A stretch of DNA of 64,000 bases from Flagellimonas eckloniae. Its GTDB lineage: Bacteria > Bacteroidota > Bacteroidia > Flavobacteriales > Flavobacteriaceae. How positions within the stretch are numbered: the first letter of the stretch is position 1; each line of letters begins with the position of its first letter. Below are positions 1-8,759 of this stretch, piece after piece. The position numbers were made by a program, and so were the translations under genes. Under the pieces are notes generated by a model that saw only the letters and a list, made by a program, of their open reading frames with translations, was not told where the DNA came from and ran no database searches. The stretch covers positions 1,846,501 through 1,910,500 of the forward strand of contig NZ_LCTZ01000002.1 of the NCBI RefSeq assembly GCF_001413955.1, in the 5' to 3' direction.

Positions 1-149
1 TCAAATAACCCAAATCGATTGAATTCCTCTTGACAATAAAATAGAGGCTTTACTTTTAGAAAAAAGACTCTAAAACCCTTACCTGCCTATGTTGGTCACA
101 ATGCACCCGGATACCCATTGCAAATGCAACATATACTTTCATTCTTACT
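1..149. other. Upstream flank with a short open tail overlapping the dat start
   Basis: No complete gene is visible. Plus-strand frame 1 is open from about position 40 to a TGA at 151-153, which overlaps the ATG at 150 in an ATGA arrangement. The translated tail (it contains PAYVGHNAPGYPLQMQH) looks protein-like, but the frame is closed by stops at 31 and 37 and the other two plus frames are also closed upstream. It may be the end of a frameshifted or decayed gene, or chance. The sequence does not decide. Confidence 0.2.
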
Positions 150-1022
150 ATGAATAATTATCCTGAAAACGTATATATAAATGGAAAAATAGTTCCTCAT
201 GAAGAAGCTAAAATCTCCATTTTTGATAGAGGTTTTTTATTTGGAGATGGTGTATATGAAGTAATGGTTCAAATTGGCAAAAACTTTTTTTATGGCGAAG
301 AACATCTGGATAGGCTTGCGGGGTGTCTTAAAAAAATAGGCTTGGATTTTAATGTCTCCACCCTATTTAAAGAAATTGAAAATTTATTACTTGCTACAAA
401 ACTAGATGATAAAAGTTGTATGGTCTACATTCAAATTACAAGAGGAGTTGCCATTAGGTCGCATGCTTTTCCAAAAGCTCCACAACCAACAATTGTAATG
501 TATGCAGTTCCATTTACATTGCCGGACATCAACCAAAAGAGTATTGCTACAGTTACGACTGTTGACAATAGATGGCACCGATGCGATATTAAAACCACTT
601 CCCTACTGGGAAATGTAATGGCAAACAATCTAGCAGCTGAGCAAGGAATGTACGAATCAATTTTTATACGAAATGGAAATGTAACAGAAGCATCCCATAG
701 CAATGTTTTTTTTGTGAAAGACAAGATTGTTTATACCCACCCTGCCAACGCATACATATTGAATGGCATTACGAGACAGCTTGTTATACAGCTATGTAAA
801 AAGCTTGAAATAGAGGTTAAAGAAGATGCAATCCCAGCGGAAAATATCAGTAAAATGGATGAGGCTTTTCTAACGGGTACCGCTACGCAAATAGCATCTA
901 TTGGTAGTATTGATAGCCATTTTTATACTTCTGATGGAACTATTGGCCCCATCACACAAAGACTTCAAAATGCTTTTTTAGAATTAAAACAAAATCTGAA
1001 CAGAAAATCCATAACCATTTAG
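150..1022 (+). CDS. dat: D-amino-acid aminotransferase (class IV PLP enzyme)
   Basis: The 290-residue protein has the fold-type IV aminotransferase layout: an N-terminal YINGK segment, FDRGFLFGDGVYE at about 25-37, a probable PLP lysine K148 in CDIKTTSLLGN, and VTEASHSN around E180 for cofactor binding. The stretch ITRGVAIRSHAFP, with R103 and H105, matches the Arg-x-His carboxylate trap that separates D-amino-acid from branched-chain aminotransferases. It should move amino groups between D-amino acids and 2-oxo acids in the cytoplasm. It has no signal peptide. It is followed 55 bp later by a secreted M20 peptidase and then a D-aminoacylase, which fits use of D-amino acids. A branched-chain or aminodeoxychorismate-lyase role is less likely because of the RxH motif. 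Confidence 0.85.
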   Translation: MNNYPENVYINGKIVPHEEAKISIFDRGFLFGDGVYEVMVQIGKNFFYGEEHLDRLAGCLKKIGLDFNVSTLFKEIENLLLATKLDDKSCMVYIQITRGVAIRSHAFPKAPQPTIVMYAVPFTLPDINQKSIATVTTVDNRWHRCDIKTTSLLGNVMANNLAAEQGMYESIFIRNGNVTEASHSNVFFVKDKIVYTHPANAYILNGITRQLVIQLCKKLEIEVKEDAIPAENISKMDEAFLTGTATQIASIGSIDSHFYTSDGTIGPITQRLQNAFLELKQNLNRKSITI

Positions 1023-1077
1023 CACTACTTTTATGAATGGGAAGCTCTAATATGTTTATGAACCAAAACTAAATTCA

Positions 1078-2370
1078 ATGAAAATAATCAACCTTACGAG
1101 TATCCTAATTGTATTGATAACCAATATTCATTTTGTCCTTGGTCAAGAAATACCTCAACCTGAAAAATCTTATATAAAGGAGATTATAAAGCTTGGCGAA
1201 AGAAAAGCTGTAAAAAAAGCTTTTGCCATTGTGGATGATATTGAGAACGAAACCAATAAGGATCTTATCGTATTAACGGAAATTCCTGCCCCACCGTTTA
1301 AAGAAAGTGTGAGAGCGGAAAAGTTTAAATCCATGCTTGAAGATGCTGGAGCAGATAAAGTATGGATTGATGAAATAGGAAACGTAATTGGGTTAAAAAA
1401 AGGTTCGGAAGAAGGTAAAGTAGTTGCTTTGGACGCTCACTTGGACACGGTTTTTCCTGAAGACACAGATGTTACTGTCAAACAAAAAGGAGATACACTC
1501 TATGCCCCTGGAATTGGAGATGATACAAGAGGACTCGCAATGATCATTGCAACTGTAAAAGCAATCAAAAAAGCAGAAGTAAGAACAAAATCCGATATTT
1601 TATTCATCGGATCTGTTGGTGAAGAAGGTTTAGGTGATCTTAGAGGTGTAAAACATCTATTTAAAAAAGGTAAAACTAAAATTGATTCTTGGATTTCCAT
1701 AGATGGTGGAAAAATGGGAAGGGTTAACAACGCTGGTTTGGGTTCTGTGAGGTACAAAGCCGTTTTTTCTGGAAAAGGAGGACATTCATGGGGTGCGTTT
1801 GGCTTGGCCAATCCGCATCATGCCTTAGGAGCCTCCATTAAGGAGTTTACTTTACACGCATCGGAATTTACTTCAAAAGGCCCAAAAACAAGTTTTAATA
1901 TTGGTCGTATCGGGGGTGGCACCTCAGTAAATTCCATTCCTTTTGAATCTTGGATGGAAGTAGACATGAGGTCTATCAGTGCGGAAAGACTCAAACAAAT
2001 AGATAGCATATTTAAAGTATCGATGCGGAAAGCTGTGGATGAATACAACGAATCTGGAGTGAAAGATTCAATAAAATTGGAACTGGTTAAAATTGGGGAT
2101 AGACCCTCGGGAGAAACTCCAATTGAGAATGCCCTGGTACAACGGGCAATTGCAGTTTCCAACTACTTTAATGCAGAACCAAAACTAACCATTGGGTCCA
2201 CAAATGCCAATATTCCAATATCAATGGGCATTCCCGCTATAACCATAGGCCGTGGAGGAAAAGGAGGTTCGGCTCATTCTTTAGGTGAATGGTGGATGAA
2301 CGACAATGGTGCTGAAGCAATAAAACTGGCTCTGCTACTTACCTTGGCCGAAGCAGGAATATCAAAATAA
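1078..2370 (+). CDS. Secreted M20-family metallopeptidase
   Basis: The 430-residue protein begins with a signal peptide (hydrophobic residues 5-21, cleavage probably after LGQ). It has the M20 di-zinc layout: H121 in DAHLDT, D148 in PGIGDDTRG, the E182/E183 pair in GSVGEEGLGD, an acidic ligand in MEVDMRS, and a final His in GGSAHSLGEWW. A GGHSWG motif marks the dimerisation domain. The family cleaves di- or tripeptides or N-acyl amino acids; the substrate cannot be read from sequence. The signal peptide places it in the periplasm or outside the cell. It lies between the aminotransferase and the D-aminoacylase, only 11 bp before the latter, so the three genes are probably co-transcribed for breakdown of peptides or acylated amino acids. 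Confidence 0.85.
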   Translation: MKIINLTSILIVLITNIHFVLGQEIPQPEKSYIKEIIKLGERKAVKKAFAIVDDIENETNKDLIVLTEIPAPPFKESVRAEKFKSMLEDAGADKVWIDEIGNVIGLKKGSEEGKVVALDAHLDTVFPEDTDVTVKQKGDTLYAPGIGDDTRGLAMIIATVKAIKKAEVRTKSDILFIGSVGEEGLGDLRGVKHLFKKGKTKIDSWISIDGGKMGRVNNAGLGSVRYKAVFSGKGGHSWGAFGLANPHHALGASIKEFTLHASEFTSKGPKTSFNIGRIGGGTSVNSIPFESWMEVDMRSISAERLKQIDSIFKVSMRKAVDEYNESGVKDSIKLELVKIGDRPSGETPIENALVQRAIAVSNYFNAEPKLTIGSTNANIPISMGIPAITIGRGGKGGSAHSLGEWWMNDNGAEAIKLALLLTLAEAGISK

Positions 2371-2381
2371 ATCGGGAATAC

Positions 2382-3962
2382 ATGAAGAATAAAGTAATCT
2401 TTCAATTGGTTTTAGTAGCGATTTGTCTTTCTGGTTGCGGCAAACAACCGTATGACATTCTTATTTTAAACGGAGAAGTTTATGATGGCTCCGGCAATGC
2501 TCCTTTTAATGCCGATATCGCAATCAAAGATTCTGTTATTGTAAACATTGGAGACCTATCCGAATTTAAGGCCGTTAGAACAATCGATGCCAAAGGTCTT
2601 GCAGTTGCCCCAGGTTTCATAGACATGCATGCCCATTTGGACCCACTTTTGGAGCTTTCAGACTGCGAAAGTCATATAAGACAGGGGGTTACCACTGCAT
2701 TGGGAGGTCCGGATGGTTCCAGTCCTTGGCCAATGAAGTCGTATATGGATACTCTTAAGCAGATAGGAATTGGAATGAATGTGGCCTATTTAATCGGACA
2801 TAATACTGTTCGGAAAAATGTGATGAACCTTGATAATAGAGCGCCAACAGCAAAGGAACTGGAGGAAATGAAAGCACAGGTGCAACAAGCCATGGAAGAT
2901 GGAGCATTTGGCTTATCTACAGGTCTTAAATATTTGCCCGGAGCTTTCTCCAAGGTAGAAGAGGTTATAGACCTTTCAAAGGAAGCCTCCAAAATGGATG
3001 GCATTTACACCTCGCATCTAAGAGATGAAGGTCTTGGACTTTTCGATGCCGTGGCGGAAGCAATTAGCATCTCTAAAAAGGCGGATATTCCTGTGATACT
3101 CACCCATCATAAAGCCATAGGAAAACCAATGTGGGGGAAAAGTACAGTTACATTGGCAATGGTAGATTCAGCCAGAGCCTCAGGTTTAGATATTAAAATG
3201 GACCAGTACCCGTATAGTGCAAGCCATACAGGAATTTCCGTTCTTATTCCAAGTTGGGCAAGGGCTGGTGGAACTGAAGCTTTTAAGGAAAGAGTGAAAA
3301 ATGTACAACTTAGAGATAGTATTAAAGCGGGAATAATTTATAATATTCTAAATGATAGAGGTGGAAACGATTTAACCCGTATTCAATTTGCCAAAGTAAA
3401 ATGGATGAAGGAGTTGGAAGGTAAAACACTAAAATACTGGTGCGAATTAAGAGAACTGGAACCCACTCTAGAGAATGGTGCCGATTTAGTTATAGAAGCT
3501 CAAGTCAATGGAGGTGCCTCTTGTATCTATCATGCTATGCATGAAGAGGATGTAGAACGTATCATGAAACATCCCCAAACCATGATTGCATCTGATGGCC
3601 GGCTCGTGAAACCAGGACAAGGACATCCCCATCCTAGATGGTACGGTACATTCCCAAGGGTACTGGGGCATTATGTTAGGGAAAAATCAACTATTACCCT
3701 TCCTGAAGCAATCTATAAAATGACCTCGCTACCAGCCACCTCACTTGGACTAGCAAATAGAGGGGCGATTAAAAAAGATATGATGGCGGATATTGTCATT
3801 TTTGATTCCAATACTATTATTGATAAATCAACATTTGAGGAGCCCCATCAGTATTCAGAAGGAATTCATTATGTCTTGATTAATGGTCAAATTTCCATTG
3901 ATGAATCAAAATTCAAGAGCTTGAAAGCGGGGAGGGTATTGCGAAAAAATGCTTCAAAATAG
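2382..3962 (+). CDS. D-aminoacylase / N-acyl-D-amino-acid deacylase lipoprotein
   Basis: This 526-residue amidohydrolase starts with a lipoprotein signal (LSGC, lipid-bearing C19). The metal-dependent hydrolase core is clear: APGFIDMHAHLD with H83 and H85, SHLRDEG and ILTHHKAIG supplying further His ligands, DQYPYSAS, and MIASDGRLVKPG with the catalytic Asp. The last stretch and the GHPHPRWYGTFPRVL motif are typical of N-acyl-D-amino-acid deacylases (D-aminoacylases). It should release free D-amino acids from N-acylated forms at the envelope, which the aminotransferase upstream could then use. A dihydroorotase-like or dipeptidase role is a weaker alternative. A strong hairpin terminator follows. 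Confidence 0.85.
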   Translation: MKNKVIFQLVLVAICLSGCGKQPYDILILNGEVYDGSGNAPFNADIAIKDSVIVNIGDLSEFKAVRTIDAKGLAVAPGFIDMHAHLDPLLELSDCESHIRQGVTTALGGPDGSSPWPMKSYMDTLKQIGIGMNVAYLIGHNTVRKNVMNLDNRAPTAKELEEMKAQVQQAMEDGAFGLSTGLKYLPGAFSKVEEVIDLSKEASKMDGIYTSHLRDEGLGLFDAVAEAISISKKADIPVILTHHKAIGKPMWGKSTVTLAMVDSARASGLDIKMDQYPYSASHTGISVLIPSWARAGGTEAFKERVKNVQLRDSIKAGIIYNILNDRGGNDLTRIQFAKVKWMKELEGKTLKYWCELRELEPTLENGADLVIEAQVNGGASCIYHAMHEEDVERIMKHPQTMIASDGRLVKPGQGHPHPRWYGTFPRVLGHYVREKSTITLPEAIYKMTSLPATSLGLANRGAIKKDMMADIVIFDSNTIIDKSTFEEPHQYSEGIHYVLINGQISIDESKFKSLKAGRVLRKNASK

Positions 3963-3991
3963 CATAAAACAGATTTTCTTGTCAACCAATA

Positions 3992-4020
3992 AAAAAGGGA
4001 TGCAAATTGCATCCCTTTTT
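3992..4020. terminator. Bidirectional intrinsic terminator
   Basis: Arms GGGATGC and GCATCCC are flanked by A-rich and T-rich runs, so the hairpin serves both directions. It sits 29 bp after the D-aminoacylase stop and 43 bp from the convergent susD stop. Confidence 0.85.
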
Positions 4021-4062
4021 AAAGTGAGAAACTAAGCTAACTCAAATTAACTGCTAACCATT

Positions 4063-5484
4063 TTATTGATTAACAGGTGTTGGCGTAAACAAATCCGGTA
4101 TTGGGTTAGGAATGTTGCTATTATTATTAATTTCTTCCTGAGCATATAAAAAGCGCTGCGGGTTTACGGTTACTGTGGTACTGTTCAAAGGAAATGGTAC
4201 TAAAATATCCGTTTCCGCACGTAATCTTCTAACATCATTAAAAGGCATATATGTACTGAAACCAGTGACATATCGCTCTTCGATGATTTCTCGAAGTACC
4301 GCTCTATCCGTAGCAATGTTATCCGCATTTTCCATACCACCAGCTTCAAAGTCAGCAAGCACATAGGAATCGTAGTTAAAGGTCTCATCGCCGGCTATAA
4401 GATTAAACGCAGCGCCTGTGTCCAAATAAGCCCTAAGTTCATTCAACTTATCAATGGCACCTTGTACATCATCATTGGCCCTTATCAAGCATTCTGCCCA
4501 AATAAGTAGATTCTCCTCGTAACTAACCAACTTCATTGGCGTAGTAGCGTCATCAATACCCCCTGTTTGCTCTCCATCTCCACTGATATAGGAATAGCTT
4601 GCTCTAGCTGTTTCGTCTGTTTTAGCATTACTTCTGCTACTTGCGCCAGCTGGGTCTACCAAATCTCTATAAAATGTACCGTCACCTGTCATATCTCCAG
4701 CTCTTGAGCTATTAACGAAATTGAATAAAAGGTTACTATTCCCATTAACGTCTCCAATAGGATTATAAGACATAGTGCCCGCGCTACTACTGATGCCATT
4801 AACAACATTTGCCAATGCTTGGGCATACTGTTTTGTTTGTAAATAGTATCGAGCTTTTAATGTATATGCAGCTGCAACCCAACTATCTCCATCTCCTCCG
4901 AAATAGTTATCCTGATCATCCGTATTGCTTGTGGTTGAACCATTTTGCAATTTAGGAATCGCATTGTCCAATAAGGTTTGTAATGCGGCATACACATCAG
5001 CCTGCCCATCTAAAGTTGGGTCTTCTGAAGCTATTCCTGGATTATCTGGTACAGCTGTGGAGTAAGGTATATCTCCAAAAAGAGATGCTGCGGTACCTAC
5101 CGCCAATGCCTCATTTACATCAACAATACCTTGTAGCAAACCAACATCGGGAGAAAGTCTTCGTATTTCCTTATTCTGAACCAAAATACCATTGTATAGA
5201 TGCCCCCAGACAGCATCGGAATCCCCAGGGGTGTAATCATAATTATACAGTGTTTGTTGCACCAATTGCAATCCAATCAACCCTCCTGTATAATACATGC
5301 TTGTTCTTGCTAGCTGTCCTTGCTGTACTTGGGCATTTGCCAATAAGGTTCCTCTAAGCAGTAAATCTCCGGAAGGAACCTCTACTAACTGATTTGGATT
5401 TTCATTTACATCTAAATAATCATCACAACCGGATGCAGATGTCAGAAAAATCAACGATAAAATTATTTTGTATCTAGATTTCAT
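4063..5484 (-). CDS. SusD/RagB-family nutrient-binding outer-membrane lipoprotein
   Basis: This 473-residue lipoprotein has its signal ending in ASGC (C20), followed by DDYLDVNENPNQ, a typical start for the SusD-like group paired with peptide or unknown-nutrient SusC proteins. The rest is TPR-like helical sequence rich in Asp, Asn and Ala (for example LKARYYLQTKQYAQALA and LIWAECLIRANDD), as in the SusD fold. It is expected to sit on the cell surface as the lid of the SusC channel. It starts 13 bp after the susC stop. The neighbouring M14 and M20 peptidases and D-aminoacylase, with no glycoside hydrolases, suggest a peptide substrate, but this is inference. Confidence 0.9.
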   Translation of the reverse strand: MKSRYKIILSLIFLTSASGCDDYLDVNENPNQLVEVPSGDLLLRGTLLANAQVQQGQLARTSMYYTGGLIGLQLVQQTLYNYDYTPGDSDAVWGHLYNGILVQNKEIRRLSPDVGLLQGIVDVNEALAVGTAASLFGDIPYSTAVPDNPGIASEDPTLDGQADVYAALQTLLDNAIPKLQNGSTTSNTDDQDNYFGGDGDSWVAAAYTLKARYYLQTKQYAQALANVVNGISSSAGTMSYNPIGDVNGNSNLLFNFVNSSRAGDMTGDGTFYRDLVDPAGASSRSNAKTDETARASYSYISGDGEQTGGIDDATTPMKLVSYEENLLIWAECLIRANDDVQGAIDKLNELRAYLDTGAAFNLIAGDETFNYDSYVLADFEAGGMENADNIATDRAVLREIIEERYVTGFSTYMPFNDVRRLRAETDILVPFPLNSTTVTVNPQRFLYAQEEINNNSNIPNPIPDLFTPTPVNQ

Positions 5485-5497
5485 AACTTCCTACTGA

Positions 5498-8400
5498 TTA
5501 AAAATTAAAATTGATTCCAAAAGCATAAGTCCTTGCCCCAGGATTAGAGAAATAATCCAAACCGCGAGCCCTACCAACACCAAATTGATTGATATCGGGA
5601 TCAATACCTACAACATCTGTCCAGATAATCAAATTACGACCTGAAGCTGTAAACTCTACTGAATCCAAGCCTGTAGCTTTTCTAAAATTATCTGAATTGA
5701 TTGTGTAGGAAAGTGATAACTCCCTAAGTCGGGTCCAGCTGCCATCTTCAACTGCGAACTCATTTAGTACTCCATCTCCAAAACCGTATAGGGAGGTATA
5801 ATAATCTTCATCCAATAGCACATTTCCACCACCAAAATTTCCTATGTTTCCCCTAACTACTGAACCAGCAGGAATCACATCGCCATCATAGTTCACAAGG
5901 TCTTCACTAAGCGTGATTGTATTGCCTACATCTGCATGTGTACCAAAGAAAGATAAAATAAACCGGGTTCGCTGTGCCAAATCATTTCCTTGACTAGTAT
6001 CGAACGATGCGGCCAATGACAAATTCTTGTAAGACAAATCAAATTGAAAACCACCTCTCCAATCTGGGTTTGGGTCTCCAACAATAAGATTTCCTCCTGT
6101 ATCTATCTGTGGAAAACCATTGGCGTCTAAAACAAAACTTCCATCATCATTTCTCAAAGCTCCTTGCGTATATAGAACACCTAAAGGTTGGCCATCTATA
6201 GCAACGGACTGAATTGAGGTCCCTTCTGAAAACTCTTGGATAAATTCTCCATTACCTTGTACTCCACGTACTATATTTTCGTTTTTGCTATAGTTTAATG
6301 CAATGGAACCTCTCCAATCTTGATTTCTGAGAAAATCATACCGGAATTCAATCTCAATACCATCATTTTCTATCGAAGCTCCATTGGCATATATTTCATC
6401 AAAACCAAGTGATGGAACCAAAGCAAGGTCCAATAAAACGTCTTCCGTGGTATTGGTATAATATGTCGTGGACAATGCTAACCTGTTTCTTAGGAATCGA
6501 AGATCTAGACCTACTTCATATTCTGTTTTGATTTCAGGTTTTAGCTCCGCATTTCCTAAACGCTCATCCAATTGGAAACCTCCTCCAAAATTTTCCAGGG
6601 TAATTTCATCAGAAAATGATGAAAATGTTCCAACTTCAAACACTGTCTGTTCCCTGTGTGCAATAGGAACGTTTGCTACCTGACCATAAGCCAACCGTAT
6701 TTTACCAAAAGACAAGGGTCCGGTATCTTTTAATGCCTTTGTAAACGTCCAACCCAATTCGGCACTGGGATAAAAGAAACCATTATTGGATTTTGGCAAT
6801 ACAGAATGCTTTTCATAAGCACCACCCAGTTGTAAAACCAACTGATCTGCATAATCAAAATTCGCAGTACCATAAAAACGGATGTTTTTTCTAGAAGTTC
6901 TGGTAGTTTCAGAGGTTATGTTTTCAATTGCTGAGAGTTCTGCGGCATCCAATGGGCTTCTAAAATTAGCAATGAAATTGTCCGCAGCGGTAAAAATTCG
7001 TTTACGCCTTCTATCATTAATACCAAACCCAACTATTATGTTTGTGTTTAATTTTTCGGTCAACTCGTAATTAAAATTTGTCAATAAATCCCCGTTATAT
7101 TCCTCATTATTAATGGTTTCATCATTTAACAGACCATATCGTCTAGCGGCACCTGCCGTATAATATGGGAAAAAATAAACTCTTGTATCAACATAGAAAT
7201 CCACACCACCTCTTACAATAGTACTTATGTTGTCATTCCATTGATACGTAACTTCTCCAGTACCAATTAACCTATTTACTTTGGCCGTACTTTGCTGCTC
7301 GTTAATGGTCCACAATGGATTGTTATAGATTGCATTATCAGTGTTAGCCAAATACCTTCGGTAAGCACGGTGCCTATTTGGTGTAATAGATCCTGTATCA
7401 CTGTGATAATTACCAATATAATCAGATTGATCAAAATCTGCAGGTGTACGTAACAGCCCTAAATATAAACCTGCGGTATTTGAACCTTGCTGCGTTCTAT
7501 TTGACCCTGTATGCACATAATTGGCCTTAAAATTGGTTCTTAACTTGTCCGTCAAGTTTTGGGTCATGTTAATTGAAAAATTAGTTTTCTTATAAGTACT
7601 ACTATTAACGATCCCTTCTTGATTTACGTTACCAGCGCTTATAAAGTATGTTCCTTTGTCAGTACCGCTACTTACAGAAACTCGATTATCATAGGTAATA
7701 CCCGTTCCAAAAACCTGATCAAAGTTTCTGTCGGTGAAAACTTCTCTTGAATTCTTTTGCGTTATTGGGTATATAATATTATCGGAAACCAAGGATTCGA
7801 AAAACTCACCTGAAGTATCCACATCATCTGCTCCACCGGATCGATCCGCTATAATATCACCCCAAGATCGTTGCGCGGTAGGACTAAAACTTCCGCCATT
7901 ACCTTGTCCAAAGGTAGTCTGCAATGGATGTTTGTATGAAATTTTGTCTATTGCAATACCTGAAGAAAATGAAACATCAAATTTTCCAGCTTTACCCTTC
8001 TTTGTGGTAATTACAATTACACCATTCAAGGCTCTTGAACCATATAATGCACCTGCCGAAGCTCCTTTAAAAACCTGAAATGATTCAATGTCGTCTGGAT
8101 TGATATCATTTAAACGTGATTGTTGAGATACACCAGCGGATTCATCACTATCTCCAGACCCTGAAATATTGTCATTGTTTAGTGGAATACCATCCACAAC
8201 AATCAAAGGTTGGCTTGAACCGCTTAGTGAACTTGTTCCCCTAATCTGAATATTGGAACCTGCTCCCGGGTCACCAGAAGTTGCATTAATACTTACACCG
8301 GCTGCTTTACCAGCCATTCCATCAATAATCTTGTTTTCCACCGGCTGAACAAGTTTGTCCGCATCAATCTTTGAATAGGTAGATGCCATTTTATCTCGTT

Positions 8401-8731
8401 GTTCTACAAAACCAAGTGCGGTTACTACAACTTCAGATAAACTTTCTGCATCCGATTCCAGTGCAAAATTCATTGTAGTTTCCGAACCAATAGTCCGTTC
8501 TTCAGTTTTGTATCCAATAAAAGATACCACAAGTGTTTCTCCTGAGTTTGCTTCAATGGTATAATTTCCATCAAAATCGGTCGTAGTTCCATTGGTAGTC
8601 CCTTTTACAAAAACTGAAGCCCCTGGCAAGGGACCTGTCTCATCGGAGACCGTTCCAGAAATCGAAATTTGGGAATACCCAATTCCTGCCACTAGAAAAA
8701 ATAGCAAGAGTGTTAAGGTTGATTTTCTCAT
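5498..8731 (-). CDS. SusC/RagA-family TonB-linked outer-membrane transporter
   Basis: The 1077-residue protein has a signal peptide to about residue 20 (GIGYSQ), then a carboxypeptidase-regulatory-like domain (GTVSDETGPLPGASVFVKGT, about 24-95), a TonB-dependent receptor plug (VVVTALG, then IQIRGTSSLSG and PLIVVDGIPL, about 100-245), and a long beta-barrel ending in an aromatic residue (FGINFNF). It lacks the N-terminal STN signalling domain, so it is not of the FecR-sigma-controlled type. It should import a bulky nutrient with energy from TonB. It forms one run with the M14 peptidase upstream (28 bp) and susD downstream (13 bp). Confidence 0.92.
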   Translation of the reverse strand: MRKSTLTLLLFFLVAGIGYSQISISGTVSDETGPLPGASVFVKGTTNGTTTDFDGNYTIEANSGETLVVSFIGYKTEERTIGSETTMNFALESDAESLSEVVVTALGFVEQRDKMASTYSKIDADKLVQPVENKIIDGMAGKAAGVSINATSGDPGAGSNIQIRGTSSLSGSSQPLIVVDGIPLNNDNISGSGDSDESAGVSQQSRLNDINPDDIESFQVFKGASAGALYGSRALNGVIVITTKKGKAGKFDVSFSSGIAIDKISYKHPLQTTFGQGNGGSFSPTAQRSWGDIIADRSGGADDVDTSGEFFESLVSDNIIYPITQKNSREVFTDRNFDQVFGTGITYDNRVSVSSGTDKGTYFISAGNVNQEGIVNSSTYKKTNFSINMTQNLTDKLRTNFKANYVHTGSNRTQQGSNTAGLYLGLLRTPADFDQSDYIGNYHSDTGSITPNRHRAYRRYLANTDNAIYNNPLWTINEQQSTAKVNRLIGTGEVTYQWNDNISTIVRGGVDFYVDTRVYFFPYYTAGAARRYGLLNDETINNEEYNGDLLTNFNYELTEKLNTNIIVGFGINDRRRKRIFTAADNFIANFRSPLDAAELSAIENITSETTRTSRKNIRFYGTANFDYADQLVLQLGGAYEKHSVLPKSNNGFFYPSAELGWTFTKALKDTGPLSFGKIRLAYGQVANVPIAHREQTVFEVGTFSSFSDEITLENFGGGFQLDERLGNAELKPEIKTEYEVGLDLRFLRNRLALSTTYYTNTTEDVLLDLALVPSLGFDEIYANGASIENDGIEIEFRYDFLRNQDWRGSIALNYSKNENIVRGVQGNGEFIQEFSEGTSIQSVAIDGQPLGVLYTQGALRNDDGSFVLDANGFPQIDTGGNLIVGDPNPDWRGGFQFDLSYKNLSLAASFDTSQGNDLAQRTRFILSFFGTHADVGNTITLSEDLVNYDGDVIPAGSVVRGNIGNFGGGNVLLDEDYYTSLYGFGDGVLNEFAVEDGSWTRLRELSLSYTINSDNFRKATGLDSVEFTASGRNLIIWTDVVGIDPDINQFGVGRARGLDYFSNPGARTYAFGINFNF

Positions 8732-8759
8732 AAAGTAAATTGTTTTTGAGTGTTAATTT

